DNA of 10,287 nt from CAYSAA01 sp964428905 (GTDB lineage: Bacteria; Atribacterota; Phoenicimicrobiia; Phoenicimicrobiales; Stramentimicrobiaceae): the NCBI GenBank assembly GCA_964428905.1, contig CAYSAA010000233.1, positions 1 to 10,287 on the forward strand. Reading direction: 5' to 3'. The translations under genes were made by a program, and so were the position numbers. This document shows, piece after piece, positions 1-6,276 of the stretch. The notes beneath the pieces are model-generated. The model made no database searches, was not told the DNA's origin, and saw nothing but the letters and a program-made list of their open reading frames with translations. How positions within the stretch are numbered: the first letter of the stretch is position 1; each line of letters begins with the position of its first letter.

Positions 1-27
1 AGTTATCCATTTCTGGGACTTTTTCAT
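1..27 (-). CDS. First nine codons of a gene leaving the left edge
   Basis: ATG at 27 follows AAGGAG at a 10-nt spacing and encodes MKKSQKWIT before the window ends. The Lys-rich start followed by hydrophobic residues could begin a signal peptide or a membrane protein, but nine residues are too few to tell. It is on the same strand as the cluster and may continue it. The alternative is that this ATG is internal to the open frame described at 1-165. Confidence 0.4.
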
Positions 28-37
28 AATTAAAGCG

Positions 38-43
38 CTCCTT
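38..43 (-). promoter_or_regulatory. Ribosome binding site AAGGAG
   Basis: A full AAGGAG on the minus strand lies 10 nt before the ATG at 27. It is the main reason for calling a gene start at the left edge. Confidence 0.5.
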
Positions 44-173
44 CGTAAAAGATGAGCTTTAGCCGAACAATTATTTTCTATTTTACACGCTTTCCCGAAT
101 ACTTCAATTGATTTTTATGCAGCTTTTCTCCACAGATTTCTTTCAATAATTCCGGCTTTTATCATACCCGACC

Positions 174-368
174 TCAATTTGATGCTCGCAAGATGCTGCT
201 GCCTTTCGTCCCCGCCCGCCTCTCAAGCCAGCCTGCCTGCCAAGCAGAGCGAGGCGGCCAGGGCGAGAGCGTTGCGGGCAGGTGAAAAAGCAGAAGATAA
301 ATCTTGTTTATCCTGTTAATCCTGTCTGAATATTGTCTTAGCATTTCTGCCTTTGTTCTTTTACTCAT
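174..368 (-). CDS. Doubtful 64-residue ORF whose C-terminal two thirds are repeat-derived
   Basis: ATG 368 overlaps the preceding stop as ATGA. The first 15 residues (MSKRTKAEMLRQYSD) look like an ordinary N-terminus. After that the frame runs through a nonamer repeat (encoding RINRINKI) and then a GC-rich palindromic element (encoding a Pro/Trp/Arg-rich string), ending at 174. The likely reading is a small gene interrupted by repeat insertion, with a chance open frame beyond. I would not treat the C-terminal part as evolved protein. Confidence 0.25.
   Translation of the reverse strand: MSKRTKAEMLRQYSDRINRINKIYLLLFHLPATLSPWPPRSAWQAGWLERRAGTKGSSILRASN
211..282. repeat. GC-rich palindromic element (72 bp, 75% GC)
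   Basis: The 72 bases contain 54 G or C in a strongly AT-rich setting. The ends form an imperfect inverted repeat: cccgcccgc (211-219) pairs with gcgggcagg (274-282) at 8 of 9 positions. Inside, ctctcaagccagcc pairs with ggccagggcgagag at 10 of 14, so the whole element can fold as one long hairpin. The core gcctgcctgcc resembles dispersed palindromes that I associate with repeat-rich uncultured lineages. It is probably a small mobile palindrome (MITE- or REP-like). The minus frame stays open through it. Confidence 0.65.
301..327. repeat. Nonamer direct repeat ATCYTGTTW x3
   Basis: Three consecutive 9-base units on the plus strand: atcttgttt, atcctgtta, atcctgtct. Tandem nonamers of this kind are, from memory, scattered in many environmental bacterial genomes and often extend the ends of ORFs. 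The 11-mer taatcctgtct at its right end recurs at 7607-7617. Confidence 0.7.
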
Positions 369-565
369 ACGGATTTGTCGATTTCTCCGAGGTTATTTTC
401 CCTGAGCTCCTGATCCCATCGTATAGCTCTTTGAAATGCTTCGGCCTTAGTTTCTTCAAGAAGAAATATTACAAACGGAAAATCGATATGTTCCAGACTT
501 TTCCTGCTGTTTTCGCTCAATAGATAAGATTCTATATTATCTATCTCATTTAATCCGCAGACCAT
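365..565 (-). CDS. Small hypothetical protein (66 residues), unrecognised
   Basis: An ATG at 565, 31 nt after the DUF2264 stop, opens a 66-residue acidic frame beginning MVCGLNEIDNIESYLL and ending NNLGEIDKSV. Composition looks protein-like: a hydrophobic stretch DFPFVIFLLEE (28-38) followed by an amphipathic, charged helix. The frame stays open 12 codons upstream of the ATG without another good start. There is no clear ribosome site and I recognise no family. The stop overlaps the next small ORF as ATGA. It may be a real small gene at the operon's end or the 3' piece of a decayed gene. Confidence 0.4.
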   Translation of the reverse strand: MVCGLNEIDNIESYLLSENSRKSLEHIDFPFVIFLLEETKAEAFQRAIRWDQELRENNLGEIDKSV

Positions 566-596
566 GATTAATGTATTAATATCCTGGATTCGACTT

Positions 597-2525
597 TTAT
601 ATTACCTTCATTAACCTATAGAAATTTTCACTTTTTTCCAATTTTAACTCTTTTTTATTAATGGCATCGATAATATTAGCCCTATTATCATGGAGAGCTA
701 TTTCTGGTGTATGAATATTATATTTCTTCCCACCCTGAACACATAGCACCACTTTTGCCTCATGAGGCACAATCTCTGATCTGAAATACGGCACAGCGGA
801 TTTTTCACCATTTAACACTGACATCCCTCTTAGACATTTATAATCCAACTTCCCGACGGATGGGCGAATAACAGTCAATTTAGAAATTAAATGATTTGAT
901 CTTAATTCAATAAAACCTCGCCCTTTTCTTATTGCTATTTCCCCTCTTTCCATATTAAACCCGCAAAACGTAAAATTAATTCTCTCCGGAACAACAAATT
1001 CGTTAATGATGATATAACCATCTTCCAATGGAAGCATTGTAGTATATCCTTCAAAACCTATCATTTCACTGATACCCCACTTCATATACATAATATTATG
1101 CTTGCTACAGCTCTTCTCTATGATGGTGTCCCTTGAAAGATATTTTCCCTGATAATGAAATAAAAACAAATTATCTGCATACTTTGAATCAAACGTTCTA
1201 TGAAAAATATTCGAATATGCAAATCTATTATACTTGTCATAAACATGATATTGGTTTGAATTCATTCCACTGTTTAATAAAAATCTATGATTGTTATCGT
1301 TTCTGATGTATAAATTTAAGGCTTTGATAAATGCATCCTTTTTTTTATGTTTTTCACCTGACGAACTATTTAGAATCCAAAATTCATGCTTTTTGTCTAA
1401 TACCAAAAAAAAGAACGCTAAGAGAACTAAATATATGCTCGCGTCACCTGAATAACCTTCTAAAACCCTTTTTACAGGTTTAGTAAATCCCATAGTCAAT
1501 AAGCCTTTCAAATCAAGTATACCCTCTTCAAAAAATGTATTTATTATATTTATTGTTGCCCTTTTTATGGCTAACATCTCATCTTTGCTTAACAAATTAA
1601 GCGCTACAGCGGGACCAAAGCAAGCCAATGTTGCGAATTTATACAAAATTGACCTACCCCATGTTAGGTGCAAATTTTTATCGCCGAAGCATAACATATA
1701 AGATTTTTTAAAAATGTCAAACCGCTGCTTCAAAACTGCTTTAATATCGTCATATTTATTTCCGGCAAAATAGCAGAAAGACAATCCGTAATAATGGAAT
1801 ATAAAAGAATTATATCCGTCATATCTAAACTCGCCAGTATACTTGCCATCATTATACCAGCCATCCCCTTGGTAATATGAATTTATTTCTTCAATCACGT
1901 GGCGAATCTTGTCTTCATAGTTGTATTTTCCAAATTCTTCTAAAAAAAGAAAATGAAAAACCTTGAACCACTGCCAGTTATTCATCAGAAAATATTTTTT
2001 GGTGCAGTCTTTGATATACTGCAAGAAACTATCTTGGACATCAACTTCTAACCGGTGCCACAACTTTTCTTGATTCAGCCATAGCCCCATCATAATAAAT
2101 GTATTTTCCACCAATGGCTGTATGGACTTTATTCGCCCCCAAAATAACCTGGAATTTCTATTTATTCCGGTTTTTATAAAATCTAAATACATCGTGGATA
2201 ATTCGTCTGAGTCATTATAAACAAGATAGAAACCGACTCCTAAAAATGTACGTGCCACCAATTCGTATCTATCCGAATAAGGACCGGAATTACTTCTCTG
2301 GAAGGGTATAGCCCTTCTAAAATACTTCTGCTTTTCATCATATCTATGGGCAATAACATTTTTGATTAAAAATAATAATAACTTCTCAAACGATTCTCTC
2401 TCATCATTCAGCTTTGGGACTTTTCCTTTATAGTCAGAATATGTTAACGAATATATGCATTCATTGAAATAATTCTCTATTATCAGAGCCCTATATTGCA
2501 GTCTTTTAATTGTTGCTTCGTACAT
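597..2525 (-). CDS. DUF2264 family protein (six-hairpin glycosidase-like fold)
   Basis: This 642-residue protein matches the DUF2264 family, placed with alpha/alpha-toroid (six-hairpin) glycosidases. Seen in the expected order: ELVARTFLGVG (88-98), YQGDGWYNDG (218-227), FRYDGYNSFIFHYYGLSF (233-250), LTWGRSILYKFATL (287-300), LLTMGFTKP (342-350) and LEGYSGDASIY (355-365). From about 400 there is a beta-rich C-terminal half with repeated aromatic and charged strands, resembling the beta-sandwich that follows the toroid in polysaccharide lyases. From memory, some DUF2264 proteins have been assigned glycoside hydrolase activity on uronic-acid glycans. There is no signal peptide or membrane segment, so it appears cytosolic, which is odd for a glycan-cleaving enzyme. 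It lies 169 nt after the SDR gene; that gap shows nothing else. Heparinase II/III-like proteins often hold this position in polysaccharide clusters, and DUF2264 may be an equivalent (inference). Confidence 0.8.
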   Translation of the reverse strand: MYEATIKRLQYRALIIENYFNECIYSLTYSDYKGKVPKLNDERESFEKLLLFLIKNVIAHRYDEKQKYFRRAIPFQRSNSGPYSDRYELVARTFLGVGFYLVYNDSDELSTMYLDFIKTGINRNSRLFWGRIKSIQPLVENTFIMMGLWLNQEKLWHRLEVDVQDSFLQYIKDCTKKYFLMNNWQWFKVFHFLFLEEFGKYNYEDKIRHVIEEINSYYQGDGWYNDGKYTGEFRYDGYNSFIFHYYGLSFCYFAGNKYDDIKAVLKQRFDIFKKSYMLCFGDKNLHLTWGRSILYKFATLACFGPAVALNLLSKDEMLAIKRATINIINTFFEEGILDLKGLLTMGFTKPVKRVLEGYSGDASIYLVLLAFFFLVLDKKHEFWILNSSSGEKHKKKDAFIKALNLYIRNDNNHRFLLNSGMNSNQYHVYDKYNRFAYSNIFHRTFDSKYADNLFLFHYQGKYLSRDTIIEKSCSKHNIMYMKWGISEMIGFEGYTTMLPLEDGYIIINEFVVPERINFTFCGFNMERGEIAIRKGRGFIELRSNHLISKLTVIRPSVGKLDYKCLRGMSVLNGEKSAVPYFRSEIVPHEAKVVLCVQGGKKYNIHTPEIALHDNRANIIDAINKKELKLEKSENFYRLMKVI

Positions 2526-2694
2526 TTAAAAAATTGCTTTCCTTTTCAAACCAAATGCATTCAGGAATTACACAAACGCCTGCAGGAATTAGTTATTCAA
2601 CCAATTCATATTCCTGTTGCCAGATACTGCACACAGATGCCCATTAGATTGATATGTATCTGATTGTTTACCAGGTATTTTCGAGGGAATGGCC

Positions 2695-3861
2695 TTATGA
2701 AACAATGTAATTTCCGAACTTCAACCACTCTGTTGTCAGTTCAACACCCTTTTCAAATGAAACTTTTGGCTGATATTGAAGATGCTTCACGGCGTGTGAT
2801 ATATCGGCAAATCCTGTTCCACTCTCTCTTATTACCCTGGCTTTGGATGGAAAAATCCCATCGGATTTTACGGAAGCTTTATTAAAAGGTTTTAAAACAC
2901 CAACCTTCTCTTTTATTGATACCTGTTTCTCATAAGGTAATGAGTAAAATTTATCCTGCAGGTAGTCTAGAGAATTCCTAAAAATCGGAATGCGCCGGAG
3001 TAAATCTTTCAGCTCCTTCGATGTAAGGCTATCTTTAACAGAGGACAAATTATCCATAAGAAAACCTCTATCCTTATACATGGAATTGAGCAATTCCTCT
3101 GAATTTACAGAGTCAAACACGATATCAGGGTTTATTATTGTTGCAAATGCCGTAATAAATTGTTTCCACGTTGTCTTTTCGTTATCACTAATATAAAAAA
3201 TTTTATTTGTCGCTGAATCCAGATTTATACTTAATAATATAGCATCTATTAGATTATCAACATATATTGTATCACAGGCACCATCGCCCTCATCAATTAA
3301 GTAATACTTTCTTTTCGTTGCGTTTTTTATTATCTCTTTCAACCACATTGAATAAGGACCGTAGACTATTCTGGGCCTCAGAATAACTGTCTGGAGGCCT
3401 TTCCGTATATATTGGCTTACAATCTTTTCGGCGCCGATTTTAGCGTCGGAGTAAGGATTCCCTGTCCTTTTTAGCGGTATTTTCTCAAGAGGTCCACTCA
3501 GTTCGGGCCTAAGCCCATGTACTGCCGCGGAACTCATATGGATCAGCTTTTCGATGTTGTGCCTCAATGACAGCTTTGCTACAATTTTTGTTCCTTGGAT
3601 GATTCCCGTCTTACCGCCGGTAGCTAAATGGATGCCGATATCGTGGCCTTTTATGATCTGATTCATCCCTGCTTCGTCCAGGATGTCGCATTTAACAATG
3701 TTAATCGGAAGCCGCCCTATTCTTGAAGCCCTCCCCATATTACGGACGACCGCTGTGACATGAACTTTTTGCTTGTAGTCGAGAATCAACCTCTCGCACA
3801 GCCTGCTGCCAATAAAGCTATTTGCGCCTGTTATGAAAATCCGTTTACCATCCATAATCAA
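2695..3861 (-). CDS. NAD-dependent epimerase/dehydratase (extended SDR) with a C-terminal insertion
   Basis: The protein is an extended short-chain dehydrogenase acting on a nucleotide sugar in the cytosol. Seen (numbering from the TTG at 3861): TGANSFIG (11-18) for NAD binding, HLATGG (78-83), MSSAAVHG (109-116), the catalytic YSDAK (Y137, K141), LRPRIVYGP (161-169) and DTIYVDNLIDAI (197-208). The ending, DISHAVKHLQYQPKVSFEKG, matches the family's usual C-terminus. Between about 250 and 350 is an extra, largely charged helical stretch that makes it 388 residues instead of the usual 310-340. Two starts are possible: TTG 3861, overlapping the dehydrogenase stop as TTGA, or ATG 3855 just after it. 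I consider ATG 3855 at least as likely. It could be a 4-epimerase, reductase or dehydratase; residues do not decide. Confidence 0.9.
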   Translation of the reverse strand: MIMDGKRIFITGANSFIGSRLCERLILDYKQKVHVTAVVRNMGRASRIGRLPINIVKCDILDEAGMNQIIKGHDIGIHLATGGKTGIIQGTKIVAKLSLRHNIEKLIHMSSAAVHGLRPELSGPLEKIPLKRTGNPYSDAKIGAEKIVSQYIRKGLQTVILRPRIVYGPYSMWLKEIIKNATKRKYYLIDEGDGACDTIYVDNLIDAILLSINLDSATNKIFYISDNEKTTWKQFITAFATIINPDIVFDSVNSEELLNSMYKDRGFLMDNLSSVKDSLTSKELKDLLRRIPIFRNSLDYLQDKFYSLPYEKQVSIKEKVGVLKPFNKASVKSDGIFPSKARVIRESGTGFADISHAVKHLQYQPKVSFEKGVELTTEWLKFGNYIVS

Positions 3862-4922
3862 CCATCGCTTACCTTAAAAATGGTTTTTACATGGACCCAG
3901 GGTTGGTCCATCATGCTGCGCTGATTATATGCCGCTTCAACAACCCGTAAGACTTTATATGCCTCCTCAGGACTAACAGAACGGTTTTCGACAGTGGTGA
4001 TCGCATCCAAGAATGCTTCTAATTGAAGCCGGAATTCATCCATCGGAGTATAAGATGGGTCCGATGACAGATAAAACTCATAGGCTTTGCCCGTAATTTC
4101 CTGAAATATTGTAACACCCCTTGGATCATTAAGCTTTTGCCTTAATTCACCTTTTGTTCCATGGATGAGCAATTCATTTTTCAGCGGGTCGCTCCATGAA
4201 AATCTGCATTTTCCAAGGAATTTTTTTGTGCCAGTTCCAAATTCCAAAACCATATTTGCATTGCACTCAACTCCTCCCAGAGCATCATCTTCGTAAAAAA
4301 TAACGGTTGGAAGCCCAAAAAAATAAATAAAGAGATTTATCCAATGATCTGAGGCATGGCCGAGCACGCCACCCACCTCAACCTTTGGATTGAACCTGTC
4401 CTGGTTTTCAGCTCCCCAATTACTCACAAAACCCTCCTGAAATTCAAAACCCGTGATCTCGCCAAGTAATCCATCTTCAAGAATTTTTTTTACTAATTTT
4501 GTGTTCGGCAGGAACCTTTTCATAAAACCAACAGTCAGAACATGGTCAAATTTTTTAGATGCCTCAATCATTTTTTCCGCATCCTTAGAACTTTTTGCCA
4601 TTGGTTTTTCGCAGAGCACATGGACTCCTTTTGCCATAAGAGATATGGCTACATCAGAAAGCAGATTATGTGGCAAAGCTACGATAGCAGCGTCAACTTC
4701 TTCCAGATCTTCCGTCTGGCCGTATATCTTTGGCGAAATCTGAAATTCCTTGCATAACAAGGCTGCCCTTTTTTTATTCAAATCAACAAGAGATACCAAA
4801 TCCACTCTATTATTTGATAACACCATCGGTATGTGCACTGTTTTGCTAATCGCACCACATCCCACTATTGCAAGTCTCACCTTTGGTTTAAATGAATTAG
4901 ACAGCTTACTGGCCATAGACAT
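3858..4922 (-). CDS. Gfo/Idh/MocA-family NAD(P)-dependent sugar dehydrogenase
   Basis: This 354-residue cytosolic oxidoreductase has an N-terminal Rossmann domain with LAIVGCGAISKTVHIP (17-32). The acidic residue ending the second strand (LVDL, D47) suits NAD binding. The family signature VLCEKPMAKS (102-111) contains E105-K106-P107; the lysine is the usual catalytic or nicotinamide-side residue. The C-terminal alpha/beta domain contains GGVLGHASDHWINLF, equivalent to the GGxxxDxxxHxxDL active-site helix, with H at the expected place. Related enzymes in polysaccharide loci (WbpB/WlbA types) oxidise UDP-sugars at C3 before transamination, but the substrate here cannot be assigned. A good ribosome site precedes ATG 4922. 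The stop overlaps or abuts the SDR start, so the two are translationally coupled and probably act in the same sugar pathway. Length is normal for the family. Confidence 0.92.
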   Translation of the reverse strand: MSMASKLSNSFKPKVRLAIVGCGAISKTVHIPMVLSNNRVDLVSLVDLNKKRAALLCKEFQISPKIYGQTEDLEEVDAAIVALPHNLLSDVAISLMAKGVHVLCEKPMAKSSKDAEKMIEASKKFDHVLTVGFMKRFLPNTKLVKKILEDGLLGEITGFEFQEGFVSNWGAENQDRFNPKVEVGGVLGHASDHWINLFIYFFGLPTVIFYEDDALGGVECNANMVLEFGTGTKKFLGKCRFSWSDPLKNELLIHGTKGELRQKLNDPRGVTIFQEITGKAYEFYLSSDPSYTPMDEFRLQLEAFLDAITTVENRSVSPEEAYKVLRVVEAAYNQRSMMDQPWVHVKTIFKVSDG

Positions 4923-4929
4923 CGGATCG

Positions 4930-4936
4930 TCCTTTT
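4930..4936 (-). promoter_or_regulatory. Ribosome binding site of the Gfo/Idh/MocA gene (AAAAGGA)
   Basis: The minus strand reads AAAAGGA followed by a 7-nt spacer to the ATG at 4922. This supports that start over the ATG two codons later (4916). Confidence 0.6.
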
Positions 4937-4962
4937 AGTAGTTTAAATAACCACATGCCAAC

Positions 4963-4991
4963 TTGACGGGGAAAAAATATCCAGAGATAAT
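4963..4991 (+). promoter_or_regulatory. Candidate plus-strand sigma70-type promoter, antisense to the operon
   Basis: The plus strand has TTGACG (4963-4968), exactly 17 bases, then GATAAT (4986-4991). Each box is 5/6 to the sigma70 consensus with ideal spacing. It points rightward, against the operon, into the 3' end of the amidotransferase gene. No plausible gene follows on that strand, so it would make an antisense transcript. A chance match in AT-rich DNA is possible. Confidence 0.3.
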
Positions 4992-5071
4992 TCAATTTTT
5001 CTCCACTACAACTCTCAACACATGCACTGCCTGTTTGGTATTGCTGTCCAGAAGTATCAGCTTCGTTTATT

Positions 5072-5111
5072 TAAGTTGGCTAAGTAATCAAATAGTAAAG
5101 TGGCTAAATAG
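5072..5111. repeat. Second degenerate octamer tandem array
   Basis: The plus strand divides into five consecutive 8-base units: taagttgg, ctaagtaa, tcaaatag, taaagtgg, ctaaatag. They share the YAAATNGG-like pattern of the array at 8490-8560. It lies in the 265-nt gap between the amidotransferase stop and the dehydrogenase start. Apart from a candidate promoter I see nothing else in that gap. Confidence 0.55.
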
Positions 5112-5187
5112 AATTGCATTTTGTTTGCTGCTTAAAGAAAGACGGTATTTATTTTTCATTTTTAAAACCATTGCCTTTTAGAAAGCC

Positions 5188-6177
5188 TTAAGATAATGTC
5201 TCACAATTTAAAATTGCCTCTTGTTCATGTTGATCCAAGTTCAATATTTCAAAAACTTGAGACACTATTTCTAATTCCTTTTCATCATTTTTGGCGTTCA
5301 AAGCAAGTCGCGCCAAAGCCTCATCCCGTGTTATTTGATTATCCCTTATCATTTTACTATAGAGTTCATCCTGCTCAGTAAAACCGAAAAGCTTCTTATG
5401 TAAATAGCTTACAACCGCATGGATTTTGCAATCAAACCTCCAGGACGACATCCCTTCTTCCTGCCTCCACCCCATTTCGTTCCGAATGACACTTAGTATC
5501 TCATTTTCATCCCATTTTATATAGTCATAGTAATTGATCTTTTGTATGTCCCTGAAATCATTAGGCGGGAACTCCTTTTCAAAGAGAATAGAATAATATT
5601 TTCTAAACACGAAATTAGCAGGCATTTTTAAAACGTATTTTAACTTCTCTTTTTTACCTGGACGAAGCCTTTCCCCTAATATCTTTTTTGCAGTTCCACT
5701 TTCCATTTTTGATTCACCGAAAATAACAAGGAGTATCCCTTTCTCTTTGGCAACCTTGTAGGCACCGCCCCAGATGCCAAAACCGCAACCCTCACAAAAG
5801 GCAGGTATAAGGTGCTCCGGAGATTTATGCAGGTTAAGCTTTATAACATGTCTTAAATTCTTACGATGAATATCCCTTTTTGATTTCATACTTACAAGAT
5901 CAATGCCCAGGTTTTCTGTAATATTCTTTACATTTTGTTGAGCAGTTGATGAAACAAACCCGTTATCATAATTATAAGCGAGAACATTCAAATTAAACTT
6001 TTTTTTCATCTGGAAAAGAACAAATGCGCTATCCCGCCCTCCGCTAATGGGTACAAGGCAGTTATAGCGATTACCTTTACCCTTGGAAGTATCTAAAATT
6101 TTTTCAAATGCCTGCACGCCGAGGTATTTCGGCGAATCATAATCCAGGCAATAAATAGTTACAAGTGCCTTCTTCAT
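5188..6177 (-). CDS. N-acetyl-sugar amidotransferase (WbpG/PseA-type PP-loop), main body, 5'-frameshifted
   Basis: The 329-residue frame is the body of a PP-loop ATP pyrophosphatase of the N-acetyl-sugar amidotransferase type. WbpG and PseA adenylate an acetamido group and replace its oxygen with ammonia to form an acetamidino group; WbpG obtains ammonia from a HisH/HisF-like pair. Seen: PP-loop SGGRDS (45-50), a following YNYDNGF (68-74), FCEGCG (127-132) with paired C128 and C131, and GESKMESG (154-161). The ATG at 6177 lies inside the conserved N-terminal region and has no good ribosome site; the true start is ATG 6247 in another frame, separated by the TATT duplication at 6150-6157. As sequenced, only an N-truncated protein lacking the first two CxxC pairs could be made. 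No HisH or HisF homologue is in the window. It follows the Wzy-family gene by 29 nt. Family assignment is strong; current activity is doubtful. Confidence 0.88.
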   Translation of the reverse strand: MKKALVTIYCLDYDSPKYLGVQAFEKILDTSKGKGNRYNCLVPISGGRDSAFVLFQMKKKFNLNVLAYNYDNGFVSSTAQQNVKNITENLGIDLVSMKSKRDIHRKNLRHVIKLNLHKSPEHLIPAFCEGCGFGIWGGAYKVAKEKGILLVIFGESKMESGTAKKILGERLRPGKKEKLKYVLKMPANFVFRKYYSILFEKEFPPNDFRDIQKINYYDYIKWDENEILSVIRNEMGWRQEEGMSSWRFDCKIHAVVSYLHKKLFGFTEQDELYSKMIRDNQITRDEALARLALNAKNDEKELEIVSQVFEILNLDQHEQEAILNCETLS

Positions 6178-6247
6178 TGAAGGTGATTTCGGGATAATTT
6201 TCCGGTAAAATACATTTGTTGCATCTTATAGTTTTTTCTTCATACAT
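6137..6247 (-). pseudogene. N-terminal fragment of the WbpG-type amidotransferase, cut off by a frameshift
   Basis: From ATG 6247 the frame encodes 36 residues with the family's N-terminal signature: IRCNKCILPENYPEI (7-21), FNEEGTCNY (23-31), then four out-of-frame residues and TGA at 6137-6139. N-acetyl-sugar amidotransferases start with a CxxC, a P-rich turn, and a second CxxC in GxCNYC context. Here C9 and C12 are present, then C29, but the fourth Cys falls in the other frame. On the minus strand positions 6157-6150 read TATT TATT. Removing one TATT joins CNY directly to CLDYDSP, restoring C32 and giving a 351-residue product. The lesion looks like a 4-bp tandem duplication. Confidence 0.85.
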
Positions 6248-6253
6248 TATTAT

Positions 6254-6257
6254 TCCT
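6254..6257 (-). promoter_or_regulatory. Ribosome binding site that identifies the true amidotransferase start
   Basis: The minus strand reads AGGA, six bases, then ATG at 6247. The later ATG at 6177, where the long open frame begins, has no comparable site. This places the original start at 6247, in a different frame from the body of the gene. Confidence 0.6.
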
Positions 6258-6276
6258 AAATTTTGTCTTTATCGTC

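Larger units (their letters stand above)
1..165 (-). pseudogene. Possible decayed reading frame with one internal stop
   Basis: On the minus strand ATG 165, preceded by GAGG six bases upstream, opens MIKAGIIERNLWRKAA, then a TAA at 115-117. The same frame is open again from 114 to the left edge, in phase with the ATG at 27. A single stop in an otherwise open 55-codon frame suggests decay, but such a short frame could be chance. No family is recognised. Confidence 0.2.

Noticed and set aside
2562..2591. Direct repeat CAGGAATTA (2562-2570 and 2583-2591) with a CCTGCAGG palindrome
   Set aside because: Only two 9-base copies in AT-rich DNA; likely chance, with no link to a function.
4453..4938. 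Several plus-strand ORFs inside the Gfo/Idh/MocA gene
   Set aside because: They are antisense shadows of a clear minus-strand gene, overlap each other and have no recognisable motifs.
4963..5181. 72-residue plus-strand ORF in the gap before the dehydrogenase
   Set aside because: It begins at a non-ATG codon, lacks a ribosome site and has low-complexity, unrecognisable sequence.
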